This document shows positions 1 to 11,290 of a stretch of DNA of 64,000 bases, one piece after another. The notes under the pieces were generated by a model that was given only the letters and a program-made list of their open reading frames with translations, made no database searches and was not told the origin of the DNA. Source of the DNA: Nageia nagi (taxonomy: Eukaryota > Pinophyta); the NCBI GenBank assembly GCA_050084985.1, contig JBITNC010000001.1, positions 202,430,001 to 202,494,000 on the forward strand, written 5' to 3'. The stretch's first letter is position 1; every line of letters starts with the position of its first letter. Both the position numbers and the translations under genes were made by a program.

Positions 1-390
1 TATATGAAAAATAAATATAATTTGATGGAATGAAATGATAATAGGATATGAACAAAACATATATACCCCACTACTACCAAAAGGCCATTTAGCATCAAAG
101 ATGGCATCAAAAAATACCTAAGTGGGTTCCTAATGCTATTAGTGTTAGTCAACATCAATATGATGTCAACATTCAACTTTTTTATATTTTTTCTATATAT
201 CCTAAGATAAAATGGTATTATATTTAGTGTAATAAAATACTATACAAGAAAATAAATGCATCGATCATGTGTATGAATCATTAAGTTTACATCTCAACTA
301 TCCAAACCCATTAATTAAATGGCTTCCTTCAAAGGAAAAATGGAGGGAACTATGTAATATGGTTTATACATAAATAAAACACTCTTAAAA
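1..390. other. AT-rich sequence, no gene seen
   Basis: No reading frame, RNA gene or recognisable repeat could be supported here. It is the left flank of the PPR fragment array and belongs to the oldest host layer of the window, because the large nested element starting at 1091 is inserted to its right. Confidence 0.5.
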
Positions 391-900
391 AGTGTATTTT
401 TATCATATTTTATGGTTGTGAATTCCCTAGTCAATATGTATGCAAAATATGGAAGCATAGAGAAGGTATGCAAATTATTTGATAGAAGTAGTAGTACAAC
501 TAGATCAATTCACCTTTTCCATCATCCTCCAATCATGCACCAAATTTGGAGATTAATAATAAGGTATATACATACATTAAATACTATTTTAAAATGTATT
601 TTTATCAAATGTTGTGATTGTGAATGGCCTAGTAAACATATATGCAAAATATGTAAGCACAGAGGAGACATACCTCAATAGGCATTAACACACATTTTTA
701 CACCAAATGAAATAAAAAATAATAGTATTAAAACCAAATCAATTCACCTTTTCCATCATCCTTACATGCATTAAACTAAGAAATTTGCAATAAGGTTTTT
801 ACTTATATCAAAGACTATTTAAAATTGAATTTTAATTAGATGTTTTAGTTGTGAATACCCTAGTAGACATGTATGCAAAATTGCAAGCATAATATGGTAC
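391..900 (+). pseudogene. Tandemly repeated pentatricopeptide-repeat (PPR) gene fragment
   Basis: The frame from 412 reads VVNSLVNMYAKYGSIEKVCK followed by LFD, the classic start of a plant PPR repeat (consensus type NALVDMYAKCGSIEKA). PPR proteins bind organellar RNA. Only about one repeat is legible. The same DNA recurs, more decayed, from about 591 (GTTGTGATTGTGAATGGCCT) and about 821 (TTTTAGTTGTGAATACCCTA), and a linker reading TCAATTCACCTTTTCCATCA occurs at about 508 and about 742. So the stretch is a DNA-level tandem repeat with units of roughly 200-230 bp carrying a PPR motif, not a normal PPR tract (35 codons, 105 bp). It has no start context and no downstream motifs: a fragment pseudogene. 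Confidence 0.7.
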
Positions 901-1090
901 ATAAATAATTTGATAATATGCATGATGTAATGCATAAAATGGATATGTTGAAAGAGATCATAAATATGCACAAAATAAATACTCATAGTTTTTAATGTTA
1001 TTTTTAACATTATCTCTAATTTTATATATGATCTTATCTCTACTATTATGAAATAAAATATGATGATATTTATTATTTTATGATTCTAAT

Positions 1091-1709
1091 TGTAGATAAA
1101 AAATAATGCATAATGCAATAAATAAAGTACTATTTATTTATAAAATTAATACTAAAGTACATATTAGAAATATACAAATAATTGATAATAATAACTATGC
1201 ACCTTCATCATATTTGAATAAATGAGTTATGAATAATACCATCATACAATATCTACAAGTTTGGACTCAAAAAATACGATATCCATGCCTTAATGATAGC
1301 AAACAATTGATGTCTTAAAATAAGCAATATCAAATGTAGAAATTAAAATTCATGAAATATGACAAAAGGTATAATAGATCCTCATATAGGTGGTGTTAAA
1401 AAATACAATTATTATTTGGATATATTATATGCATCTATTTTCCTATCTAATTGATGATCTGTTGATGATGAATCATTTGCCTTTGATATTATTTAATAGA
1501 AACATCTTGATCTTCTCCTTTTTGTGGCATCATCACATATTAGATACTTCATGATACCTTTATAGATATTTAACACCACTTAAATTATTTTGTGGTCCTT
1601 TTACATTGATTACTTTGGGTATATTTTAATCTCTTTTTATAATAAATATCCATTGATGCTATAAAAATAAATTATTTAATAAATACAAATTTATTTTTAG
1701 TTATCTACA
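1091..1709 (-). repeat. 3' LTR of outer element
   Basis: It begins TGTAGATAAAAAATAATGCA and ends TTTTTAGTTATCTACA. It aligns with 21032-21656, for example the stretch with ACCTTCATCA near 1201 against about 21141. The adjacent polypurine tract on its right shows that it is the 3' LTR of a minus-strand element. Confidence 0.88.
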
Positions 1710-1725
1710 TTTTTCCCCTCTTTAG
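1710..1725 (-). promoter_or_regulatory. Polypurine tract (PPT) of outer element
   Basis: The plus strand reads TTTTTCCCCTCTTTAG directly after the LTR end; the minus strand is therefore a purine-rich run with GGGG abutting the LTR. This is the usual primer for plus-strand DNA synthesis. Confidence 0.8.
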
Positions 1726-2218
1726 ATGTGTAATGGAATACATGAAATTGCATATCTGATGAAGAGAAGTAGAAATAAATTATGAGGAATTTGAACTCTT
1801 ATATAGCAACATGATCCTTTGATGCAGGCCCTTAATTTCCCCCTTTTGACTTGGTTTCTCTAGTAAAGTTCCATGGATGGATAAACTAAGATAAAATATG
1901 AAGAAATTCTTTCTTTTACCCCTTGCTATGCTAAAGAATGAAAGTGATTGATCCTTTATATATGATACTAGGGAGTCTCATGTTTTGGCATCCATGCCTT
2001 TGATGTAGAAGAGGTATAATGGTTTCAAATTCTAATGTGGTACAATGATCGATGTTAGTAGCATGCAAATAGTACTACTAACAATATTGATACTTTGATT
2101 TTTTTACTATTATTTTAGCCTAAATAAAAGAAGATATTATAAATACCATACAACATAAATGGTGTTACAAATACCCTTTGGCTCATTTGGATACTTAATA
2201 AGGTGCATCATCCAATGA
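1726..2218 (-). other. 3' untranslated region of outer element, left part
   Basis: No coding potential. The last part (GGTGCATCATCCAATGAGTA, about 2202-2221) is half of the tandem repeat unit that resumes at 10505 on the other side of the inserted inner element. Confidence 0.6.
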
Positions 2219-2223
2219 GTATG

Positions 2224-2934
2224 TATATGCCCTAAATTATGTAAAATGTGAATATACATAATAAATAAAAGTGGCCTACAATATAAGAAGATCTAGATAT
2301 GTACACTATATTAGATACAAAAATAATACATTGAAAACATACACCTAATATAAAGTGTATGTCCAATCCTCAAAAGAAAATATCAATGGATATTTGGAGG
2401 ATTGGAATTAGATTGGAGGTGAGCTTGTAATGGATCTTCATATGCTTTAATCAATAGAATCTGCCACCAAAATTTGAAATGGTCAATCCTCAATATGAAC
2501 ATAATTAATAGTTTTGAGTATGAAGAATTATAGAGTGCATAAAAGATAGAAAATTTTAGAGCTCATAGCATAATAATTTCTCATAATAGGTGGTATCTAA
2601 AGATATCATTGCTTGAAGATGATTGTGAGAGACAACCACCTATGAGAGATCTTGTCATATCAAAGAGTTCTAATTTATGGAGGTTAACCTATTCCACTTG
2701 TATATGTAGCCTACAAAGACATGGAAAGAATTGAAGGTTGACCTATAGTAATAATATAAAGTTTTATTGTATTCAAGATAAGTTGAAATATTAACCATAG
2801 CATATGATATTGCATTGGTCCTAGCATATTGTAATATCAACTTTATATTGACATTTATAATATTGTAGTAAATCATTTATAAAGTTTAAATATGATTTAT
2901 TAAATAAATAATAAATAATTTTTAAGTGTATACC
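2224..2934 (-). repeat. 3' LTR of inner element
   Basis: It starts TATATGCCCTAAATTATG (decayed from TGTAGACCC, as preserved at 9793) and ends TTTTTAAGTGTATACC. It matches 9793-10504 closely along its length, with the shared stretch AGATATGTACACTATAT as one anchor. Confidence 0.85.
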
Positions 2935-2950
2935 TTTTCCCCCTCTTTGG
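2935..2950 (-). promoter_or_regulatory. PPT of inner element
   Basis: The plus strand TTTTCCCCCTCTTTGG immediately right of the LTR is a purine tract on the minus strand and fixes the element's orientation. Confidence 0.78.
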
Positions 2951-4790
2951 ATGTGAAATGAAAAGCATTGAAATTGCATAATCCAAAGAAGTTTAGAGAA
3001 GAGAAGAAAATTTTCAACAGTAAAGTGGAATTCCCTTTTTCAATCAATATACTGAGTTTGATATATCTTATACCTCCTTTTGGTTTTGTATTACCCCTCA
3101 TTCTAGCTTCTTCAAGGAATCAATCCAAAAATTAGAATCCCTATATGATGAGAGTACCTCTATTTGGATCCTACTCTCCCCGAATAATAATTTTTTGAGA
3201 ATAATCCAACATAATACCTGCATAGATCTTAAAGAGCAAGGATGAAATAAACATAATATCCATTATACTACTATGGTCATTGAGACACTAGTTCTATTGA
3301 TCTATGATTATAAAGCTATTGATTTCCTTTCATGCCCCAAGCTTGTAATAACCTACAATTTGTGAGATATTTTGCTCATGGAGTGTCCATGGCCTTAAAA
3401 AAATTTGTTAGCATAACATTGAATTTTTATCCATAATTGAGATAATTCCATTTAAATTCCATAAAAAAAACCCCAATATTCAAATATACATTGGACTTAT
3501 CAATTTAGCACCTTTGATCTCATTTAATTTATTGATTTTATTGATTTTCAAAGTAAAGGTACATTTTTAACAAGATTATTTTTGTAGAATTTCATAACCA
3601 TTTCTTTTACAATTTTGTGTAGTATTCCCATTACAATTGATATTTATGAAATAATGGCATTTTCAAATATATATTCAAGGATTTGTAGCATGCATAATTT
3701 GCAATAAATTTATAAAAGACACATGTTGTTAACAATATGAAAATAGTAATATCAAGTCTATCAACTTGAATCATTATTAATTAACAACAAGTAATCAAGT
3801 TTAGAATTATAAAAATCATGAAAGGACATTTTTTCATAATACAAAATTTTTTGTATAAGCATTAATTTGATTAATTTTTGAACTTATATACCTTTGGTCT
3901 TAGCATAAGCATAGTGTTTGCACATAAGCATAATATAAGCCATTTTGAACTATTAAAACCATGATAGCATTATTGATATTTTAAATAATCCATAATTTTA
4001 CATTAATTACATTGTTAACAATGTTAAAATGATAAAATTAAACATCCAAAAAAGATCATATTCAATTGGTACTGAGTAACTATAATTCAAATATTCAATA
4101 TTTCTAAAAACATGTGTCTATACAAAAATTAAAATTTTTCCCATGCATTTATTTTGACCTGGTTTGACAATTTATAATTTCATCTTTTTCATCATGTAAC
4201 TTCTAGCATATGCACCTATTTTGAAGAAGTAAAAATAGAAACATAGTCTAGGACTTAAATCACTTTACAATTTTCTATAAATCATGTTGTTAACAACATG
4301 CATTTAATATAAAAATCATAAAAAATAGAAGATAATAAATATCACTATGAATACATAATGTAAAAATTCAATATCTCCATATTTACCATTTATGACCATC
4401 ATGCATTGAATCGTACAATAATTTCACATTTTGGATGTTGTTAACAACATGCAATTGGAAAAATTAGTTTTTTTAAAATAATTTATTACCAATTAATATA
4501 ATTTCATGCATTTTACCCACATAACTTACCACTTTATAAGAACTATTATTGATATTCTAAGGGGGATTCATTTAAGCTAGGGTTCAATGCAAAATTCAAT
4601 AAAAGGGACTTGATCAATGGTATATGTCACTTAACTCTTATCATTTTTTTGTATGGTAATCACTATTGAAAATGTGACTCATCCTTATAATTTGGCATTG
4701 TTATCCTTCTCACTATCATTGATTTCCTTTGTGAACATATTTCCCTAGCTATTTGATTTGCTCACTTTCTTACTAAGATGGCAACCAGTG
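2951..4790 (-). other. Non-coding 3' region of inner element
   Basis: No frame of note. It holds at least four palindromic motifs centred on GTTAAC (see 3723-4450). It separates the 3' LTR from the antisense PMD ORF. Confidence 0.55.
3723..4450. repeat. Family of short perfect palindromes centred on GTTAAC
   Basis: Perfect or near-perfect palindromes occur at 4283-4300 (CATGTTGTTAACAACATG, 18 bp), 4435-4450 (ATGTTGTTAACAACAT, 16 bp) and 4009-4024 (ACATTGTTAACAATGT, 16 bp), with a degenerate one at 3723-3738. Related half-sites TTAACAACAT occur at about 7003 and about 9070 in the same element. Function unknown. Confidence 0.8.
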
Positions 4791-4794
4791 GATA

Positions 4795-6410
4795 GCATGC
4801 AATGGAAAGGCCTTTGAATTGGTGTAAAGGACATATTGCAGATTATTTATGTAGTCTCCCTTTTGACCATGTAGTAAGTTTTTTTATCCTTTTCTATTTC
4901 TTTTTCATTTTTTTACTTCCAAATTTACTATATTTTATCTATTTTAAAACCATAGGAATTCCTTTTTCTATAATTTTTCCCCTAGCAAGGTCATTTGGCA
5001 TTTTATTTTTGCTATTCCCTTGATTTTCATATCAATTTTACTTTTTATGTTCATATAAATTTTGGCCAAGAAAAATGTTGAGAAATTTTTATTTGAGAAA
5101 CTCTTATTTTTCCATCTCATTCATGCCCCTAGGATAATTTTACCTACACTAGGTTAGACTTTCATATTTATTATGGTTAAAATTCAGTTCTTAATTTTGC
5201 AAGAGCATAAGAAAACCATTAGGGATGGAGCCATGTCTACTGCATCATTGGAGAAAGCTATGGAGTGACCCAAATCAATTACAAAGGATTATATCCTTAT
5301 GAGATCAATATTATATGAACTTATTATGGTTTATCATGTTGAAAATGACCTCTCTCTTCTCTTATGTTGGTTGAGCATTTGGACTAGGATACCAATATAT
5401 TTCACTTGCCCCTAGGTGAATGATCATTACACTACTTGATGTATACTACATATGGGGTGTGTGTATTCATGGTTGGCTAGTTCAACATGCTAAACTATTA
5501 TATAATGAGGTTAGATAGAGATATGCAAGGTGGCTCATAGGAGTGAAAGGTTATGATTAGGATCATAGGACCTCCTTTGCATGAAGTGTGTAAGTTTGCA
5601 TCACCTTTCAGGAATCTAAGACTCTTGGTTGCCTCAATTATTGTTACCTATATTTTCCTAGATAAGAGAAGCTCTACTTTTCCATTGGATATGGTTTTTA
5701 TCATATAAGATATTTATGCTAAGGGCACATGATATGCTTGGGAACTTATGGTTTTGGCTCAACTATATAGGGACTTGCATAATTTTATATTAGTGGAAAA
5801 GTTCAACATTACCATTGCACATGTGAGTTTGCTATAGGTGTGGGCCTATGAGAAGATTATTGTGATCATACTAGTGGGATTCAAGAGAGCTAGGAAGAAC
5901 CCTATAGATACAACTATTACATGTTGGATTTTTAAACTTTATGAGTATAGATATCCATGCACACTAGAGTCTATATGGTGAGATATAGATAGGCTATATC
6001 CAAAGGACATAGTGTGGGTTTCCTATTCTAATTATGTATGGGATGAGGATGAACATTAGTTAGCATGGGTGAGATAACCATGCTTCCTTTAGATCAAAAG
6101 GAGGCTTATAGAGCAATACATATTACAACATGTGTTGAGATAGTTTGATATTTGGTAAGGTATTCCACCTACTTCTATATATTATATTATATAGAGACCA
6201 AAGAGGGATGTACCAAAAGGGGAATTGATTATGTCCACATGGGTTATGATATGGGAGGAAACATGTACAATAGATCCCATAGAGCCTATCTCTATGTCTT
6301 TAGGCATTGCTAGAGGATACATAATGTGGTGGGCTACAGTGAGACCAACCTCATTGGGTATTGATGAGGAGATGGTTGTAGGTAGGTAGTAGTGGAAGTA
6401 GTACATGCCA
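4795..6410 (+). pseudogene. Plant mobile domain (PMD) ORF, antisense to its host element
   Basis: The frame is essentially continuous from about 5740 to 6400 without an indel. Recognisable PMD-type motifs are AWELMVLAQLYRDLHNF (about 5737), KFNITIAHVSLL then VWAYEK (about 5790-5850), YRYPCTLESIW (about 5945), LYPKDIVWVSY (about 5997), LIEQYILQHVLR (about 6107) and IARGYIMWW (about 6308). Further upstream, FTCP and a decayed core near 5400-5470 fit the domain start. In-frame stops are all TAG, TAA or TGA where C-to-T change of Gln or Arg codons explains them. PMD proteins occur as host MAIN-type genes and inside transposons. Here the ORF runs opposite to the surrounding LTR element and lies on its 3' side. 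The call rests on motif pattern only. Confidence 0.7.
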
Positions 6411-7559
6411 CTAGGTTGTACAATGAGATATCATTCCACCTTTTTGATTATTATTATTATTATTATTATATATGAACTTATTTGGCTCCCAATTTTGTGT
6501 ACACTTTTTGGATGCATGCTCAAATTTTTACTTTTTGTATTTGAATGAATAATTTACTTACTTATACAGTTGTAACTTTATTATTTTCAATTTTATTTCC
6601 AAATTACAAGTTTCAAAGTTGTAAGCAACAATCCATATATACCACTTCACATTTTCATTTGCAACTTCATCACATATTCTCACAAAATAATACTTCATCC
6701 TATGAAATGAATGTAAGCAAATAATAAACCTAATAAATACATTCATACCAATTTATAACTAATACTTAATTTCATTATTTGATTTGAACTCACAAATGAA
6801 CTAAGTATATGATTCCCTCTTTGCAATATACAAATAATCATGAACATAAGCAAGTTTTTCTATTTTAACAAATTTAAAACTCAATGATATTCTCTTAAAA
6901 TGTCTTAAGAAATTTTTTAAAAAATAAGATATACTATATATTTTTGTTCTAATCCAATTGAAGCACATCATTAATGATGTATAAATAGTCACATTATTAA
7001 CAACATAGGTTTTGAAGAATTTTTAGAAAAATTATATGAGGGAAATGATTAGAATTGATCCAGAACATAGATAAAACCATCACATGACTACTATGACAAT
7101 AAAAAATACATATTTGATTGTATAGAAAATAACTTACTTATGGTACACTATAATTTTTAATTTTTCAAATTCAAACAATGAATTTACATACCTAGGATGC
7201 TGTAACAACCCATACATATTTTGTAGATGCAAGTACAAAAAAAGGTGCCTTTTTGGTGGTATAACTTACATTGTTAGTAGCATGCAGATAGTCTTGCATG
7301 CCATTAGCAATGTTGTTTTTGTAAGTTTCACCATTGTATTTTATTTTGTATTAATCATATCTCTTACTTGCTTGTTGTTGATGTTCTCTGCATTCATTTC
7401 TATTAGAGAAATAATAGTTCATATAATGTGAAGTAATTACCAAACTAATAAAGCCTTTTGGTTACTGAGTTATCTTTGGTAAGAGATTCATAAATATCTC
7501 TAAATATCCATTATCAAGATGTATAGTTCCTTATTTTACATTAGGATTATCATCCATAT
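6411..7559. other. Non-coding spacer of inner element
   Basis: A short ATT/TTA run sits at about 6447-6470. No convincing protein domain is seen. GTTAGTAGCATGCAGATAGT near 7275 resembles a similar sequence near 2054 in the outer element. If a protease or pol was once here it is no longer legible. Confidence 0.5.
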
Positions 7560-9660
7560 GAATTGCTTTATTATCAATAAAATCTTGAATGATATTTCTT
7601 AATACCCTACAATTTTTTGTTAGTTTCCTTAATGTCCTATGGTAATTATAAAATTCTTCAAATCTAAAATTTTTAGAAACACCATTAGGAAAGTGATGTT
7701 GAACCATTAGTGTAAGCTCAATAAGATCTTATTTTAATAGCACATTAAGAATAATATTAACAATATCAATTAGCTTAGTAAACTTACTTTATGGTCTAGT
7801 ATTTGTTCTATCAACATTAGCTATAGCAACTTCTAGTTTCTCCTTCTTTTGATACACTTGAGGTGTTTTTTTTTTCATACATTTGCAATTTTTGATAATG
7901 TTTCTTATATGTTTTCTTGATATAATATTTATTTTTAAGAAAAATATCTATCATTTTAGCTAATATCAATCCATTATTAGATACAACTTATATTTTATAC
8001 ATAGGTAACAAAGCATTTGCAAAAGTATTATTTAAATCTTGCTCAAGAATAGAGATTTTATTTGTAGTTTATTTCCATACTTTCACAAAATTAGACTAGA
8101 TTGACTAGGTAATTGCTTAATTTTACATAAATCCTTGAATTGAACTTCATCAATGATATTATATCTAAATTTTTCCAAACATTTATGTATCAACCCCTCA
8201 TAGTTATCAATACTCTTTTTAGGAATACTAAAGAACCATTTAAATGCATCATCTTTCAAGATACTTGAAAATAATTTTGCAAGCATATCTCTATCATGAA
8301 CATGTTCAATAGGTTCGTCTTGAAATTTTCTAGCATGCATTTTTGGATATTATAAATCATCAAATTTATAAATTTCACACTCTTTTTACCAACAAATAAC
8401 TAAGAAATAATTTTACCATTCAATGGATGCTTTAAGTAATATAAGAAATCATGTTCATCATCCTTATGCATATATTTTTCTAAGTTCTCAATCCTTTCCT
8501 CAATTATGTTTCTATTATATGTCACTATAAGAGTTGTCTTTGGTTGTTGGTTTTGCACTATAGGCTTATTCCCTACTAATATATTGGTCTTTAGTACTGG
8601 TGGTGGGGTTTATGGTGGTGCATTGCTATTTTGATAGGTTGATTTATTTGGTTTTTATCTTCTAAGTTCATCCTCTTTGAATGGCATAAAGGTCCAATCT
8701 TATGTATTCTTTTCTTTTCAAGTTTATCAATAAATTCCAACATAAACTCTAATTGTTTAACCTCATTATCCTTTTGAAAGTAATCAATTTCTTGAGCTTG
8801 TAAAATAGCAACAACCTTTATATCAAGCTCTTCTATTGACCAATTAGGGTTATGTACATAATCATTATTAATTACACTAGAAACTTATTTAGAAACATTT
8901 TTTGTAGTTTCATTATCAAACAAAATGTTCTTACCATTGTCCCTATTAGAACCCTTAGGAATCATAATAGATCATGATCTTTAGAATGGTTTACTAAGGG
9001 TTTAGACTTTTCTTCACTCTCCTCATCAACATCACCTATTTTGGAGGTTTAATATCCTCTAATTCAACATTATTAACAACATGCGTACACTTCATATCAT
9101 TAATAATATTTTTCTTGATGGTAGAAGACCTCCATTTTATGAACCTTGTATTTTCATAAGAAAATAAAATATTTAAGGATTATGAAGCTGCATGATCCAC
9201 TTCTAATAACTCATAATTTGTTAGGATATATATTATCTCTTCATCATTGTTAATAATATAATACTTCAACTTTTCCTTAATAGATAACAATTCCTTTATT
9301 GATATAACTTTTCTAGGAATCTTGTCAAATTCTTCAATATCAACATCACTATAAGAAGTATTACCATGGCTTCCCAAACTTACATTATCAAAATCATAAT
9401 CATTGGTAGACATATTAAACTTATTAGAAGTTTGTCCAATAATATCCATTCTTTTGCTAGAATTTATAGATTTAGTATCATTATCCTCATCAATATCTAT
9501 TCTATCATTGGGATCATACTCTTGCATTTGTATAGGTAAATTAGGGTTAACCCTAACACTTCTCTTTATCTTATTAAAATGGAGCTTACTTCTAGAAACC
9601 CTAGGTTGTTATTCATTCAAATTCATATTTAGAATATAGGTAGAAAAAACCCTAGTTTTA
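7560..9660 (-). pseudogene. gag: gag of inner element (gypsy-type), decayed
   Basis: On the minus strand the frame at 8083-8340 reads MLAKLFSSILKDDAFKWFFS then IPKKSIDNYEGLI, the retrotransposon gag capsid core (phe/trp-rich helix with IPxxSI). Downstream, at about 7560-7660, CRVLRNIIQDFIDNKAI is the post-capsid segment of Tat-like gag (usual form HNTxxCxxLRNxIQDLID). The acidic frame at 9180-9527 (DPNDRIDIDEDNDT, SYSDVDIEEFDKIP) is the N-terminal part, beginning close to the PBS. Gag would form the virus-like particle. Several stops and small shifts separate the pieces; it cannot be translated whole. Confidence 0.72.
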
Positions 9661-9774
9661 TCATTTTCTTAAGCCATTACTCTAAGCACCTCAAGTAAGG
9701 AGAGAGATAATAACATGAATGGATTCATAAATCCTAATAAGGGATGCCCTAGAATGGAATTTAAGTGTGTAAGA

Positions 9775-9792
9775 ATATCAAGTTCACCAAAA
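9775..9792 (-). promoter_or_regulatory. Primer-binding site of inner element
   Basis: Immediately left of the LTR the minus strand reads TTTTGGTGAACTTGAT. TTGGTG at the LTR border is shared with the other Tat-like elements here (about 21016, 38049, 41783) and probably derives from a TGGCG-type tRNA PBS by C-to-T change. Confidence 0.65.
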
Positions 9793-10504
9793 TGTAGACC
9801 CTAAATTATGTAAAATACAAATATAAATAATAAATAAAATTAGTCTATAATATAAGAAGAGCTAGATATGTACACTATATCAAATATGATAATAATATAT
9901 GAAAAGCATACACTTGATATGAAGTGTATGTGTAATCCTCAAAAGTAAATGGCAAGGAATCTTCAAAGGATTGAGATTGAATTGGAGGAAACTTTGCAAT
10001 GGATATTTGTATGCATAGATCAATAGCCTCTTCCATTGAACTTTAAAACCCTTGATCCTTAAGATACATGTGGTTAACGACATTGAATATGAAGAACTAT
10101 GGAGTGTGTAAAAGATATAAAGTTTTAGAGCTAAAAGTATAAAAATTTCTCATAATAGATGACATCTAAAGACACTATTTCTCGATGAATATTATGAGAG
10201 AAAGCCACCTATTAGAGATATTGCCATATCAAAGAGTTTTAATATGTGGAAGTCAACCTATTCCACTCACATATATAGCCTACAAAGACATGGAAAGGAG
10301 TGATGGTTGACTTATAGCAATAATATAAAATTTTATTGTAGTTAAGATAAATTAAAATATGAACTATAGCATATGACATTGCACTGGCCCTAGCATATTG
10401 TAATATCAACTTTATCTTAACATTTATAATATTATAATACATCATTTAAGAAGTTTAAATATGATTTATTAAATAAATAATAAATCATTTTTAGGAATCT
10501 ATAG
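9793..10504 (-). repeat. 5' LTR of inner element
   Basis: It starts TGTAGACCCTAAATTATG and ends TTTTTAGGAATCTATA. It pairs with 2224-2934. The reading frames seen inside it are chance ORFs. Confidence 0.85.
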
Positions 10505-10840
10505 TATGAATCAATGTCTAAATATTTACTAATAGTTGTATCACTACTTTCCTTTTAAGTGAGTAAACTCTCAATAGTTATATCATTTGCCATTGACAAT
10601 CATGCATTTTATGTCCATGATCTGAAGATATTATACTTTTATGGTTGTAAGAATAACTATGTATGGATACATAGTAAGGTGCATCATCTATTGAGTATGA
10701 ATTAATGTTAACATCTTTACTAATTATTGTATCATTAATTTCCTTTTATGTGAGTGAACTCTCACTAGTCGTATCATTAACCATCGATGATCATGTATTT
10801 TATGTAAATGATACAAATATCTTATGCTCAATCTTTTTTA
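10505..10840 (-). repeat. 3' UTR tandem repeats of outer element (about 185-bp units)
   Basis: Two units start at about 10505 (GTATGAATCAATG) and about 10695 (GTATGAATTAATG). Each contains a GTGAGTGAACTCTCACTAG-like core and a CATTTTATGT segment. A third, partial unit is split off to 2100-2223 by the inner element. The same repeat, in plus orientation, lies at 51780-52130 in the plus-strand element, so it is a family trait of the 3' UTR. Confidence 0.75.
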
Positions 10841-11290
10841 TTTGTTTATATTTTTAAAAATTTATGGTGTCAACAATATGCAATAATAAATACAACATTT
10901 ATACCGTACAAAAAGTAGAAATAAAACTTGAAATAAAAATATAAAATACTATATGTATAACCCATTTTGATGCATCATCATGTTTTCAAGTATGGGCTAG
11001 TTCCTTCATGTGTAGAAGCATTTCAAGTGCATGGTATTTAATGTTTTTTGTTCTTATTTGAGTATTAAATTATACATTATAAAATACATAACTAAACTAC
11101 ATATATTAGAATAATACCATGTAAATTTTTTATGACATTAAATGAATTTAATTTTGTAACTTTCTTATTTTAGAATTGGAAGGGTATCCCTAACTTTTAT
11201 CAATCTTTATTAGTCACTTATTCTAATATTAGCATTAACTAACTCTTTAGTATAAAATATTGACTTGTATTTCTTTTACAATAATGAAGG
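10841..11290. other. Non-coding region of outer element
   Basis: AT-rich, no gene seen. In a complete relative (47.7-51.6 kb) reverse transcriptase, RNase H and integrase would lie between protease and the 3' UTR repeats; here that block is absent. Confidence 0.5.

Larger units (their letters stand above)
2224..10504 (-). mobile_element. Inner LTR retrotransposon with gag and antisense PMD ORF
   Basis: LTRs of 711 and 712 bp (2224-2934 and 9793-10504) lie in the same orientation. A perfect GTATG duplication sits at 2219-2223 and 10505-10509. Removing the element restores GAGTATGAATCAATG, which matches the neighbouring repeat unit GAGTATGAATTAATG near 10693. A PPT lies inside the left LTR and a PBS-like TTTTGGTGAACTTGAT inside the right LTR on the minus strand. 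The interior has gag (minus, 7560-9660) and a plus-strand PMD ORF (4795-6410) near the 3' side; no protease or pol was found. It is inserted in the 3' UTR repeat of the outer element. Confidence 0.88.

Noticed and set aside
4802-5023. Hydrophobic 73-codon ORF resembling a membrane segment
   Set aside because: T-rich DNA gives Phe/Leu/Ile strings by chance. The PMD-like signal starts downstream and in a different pattern; no signal peptide logic or homology supports it.
5737-6400. Reassigned stop codons (TAA/TAG = Gln)
   Set aside because: Stops at Gln positions could suggest a ciliate-like code, but TGA at Arg and Trp sites and TAG at Trp sites occur too, and the element types are those of land plants. 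Deamination explains all of it.
9403-9639. Plus-strand ORF rich in Leu/Ile/Ser
   Set aside because: Antisense to the acidic N-terminal gag frame at 9180-9527.
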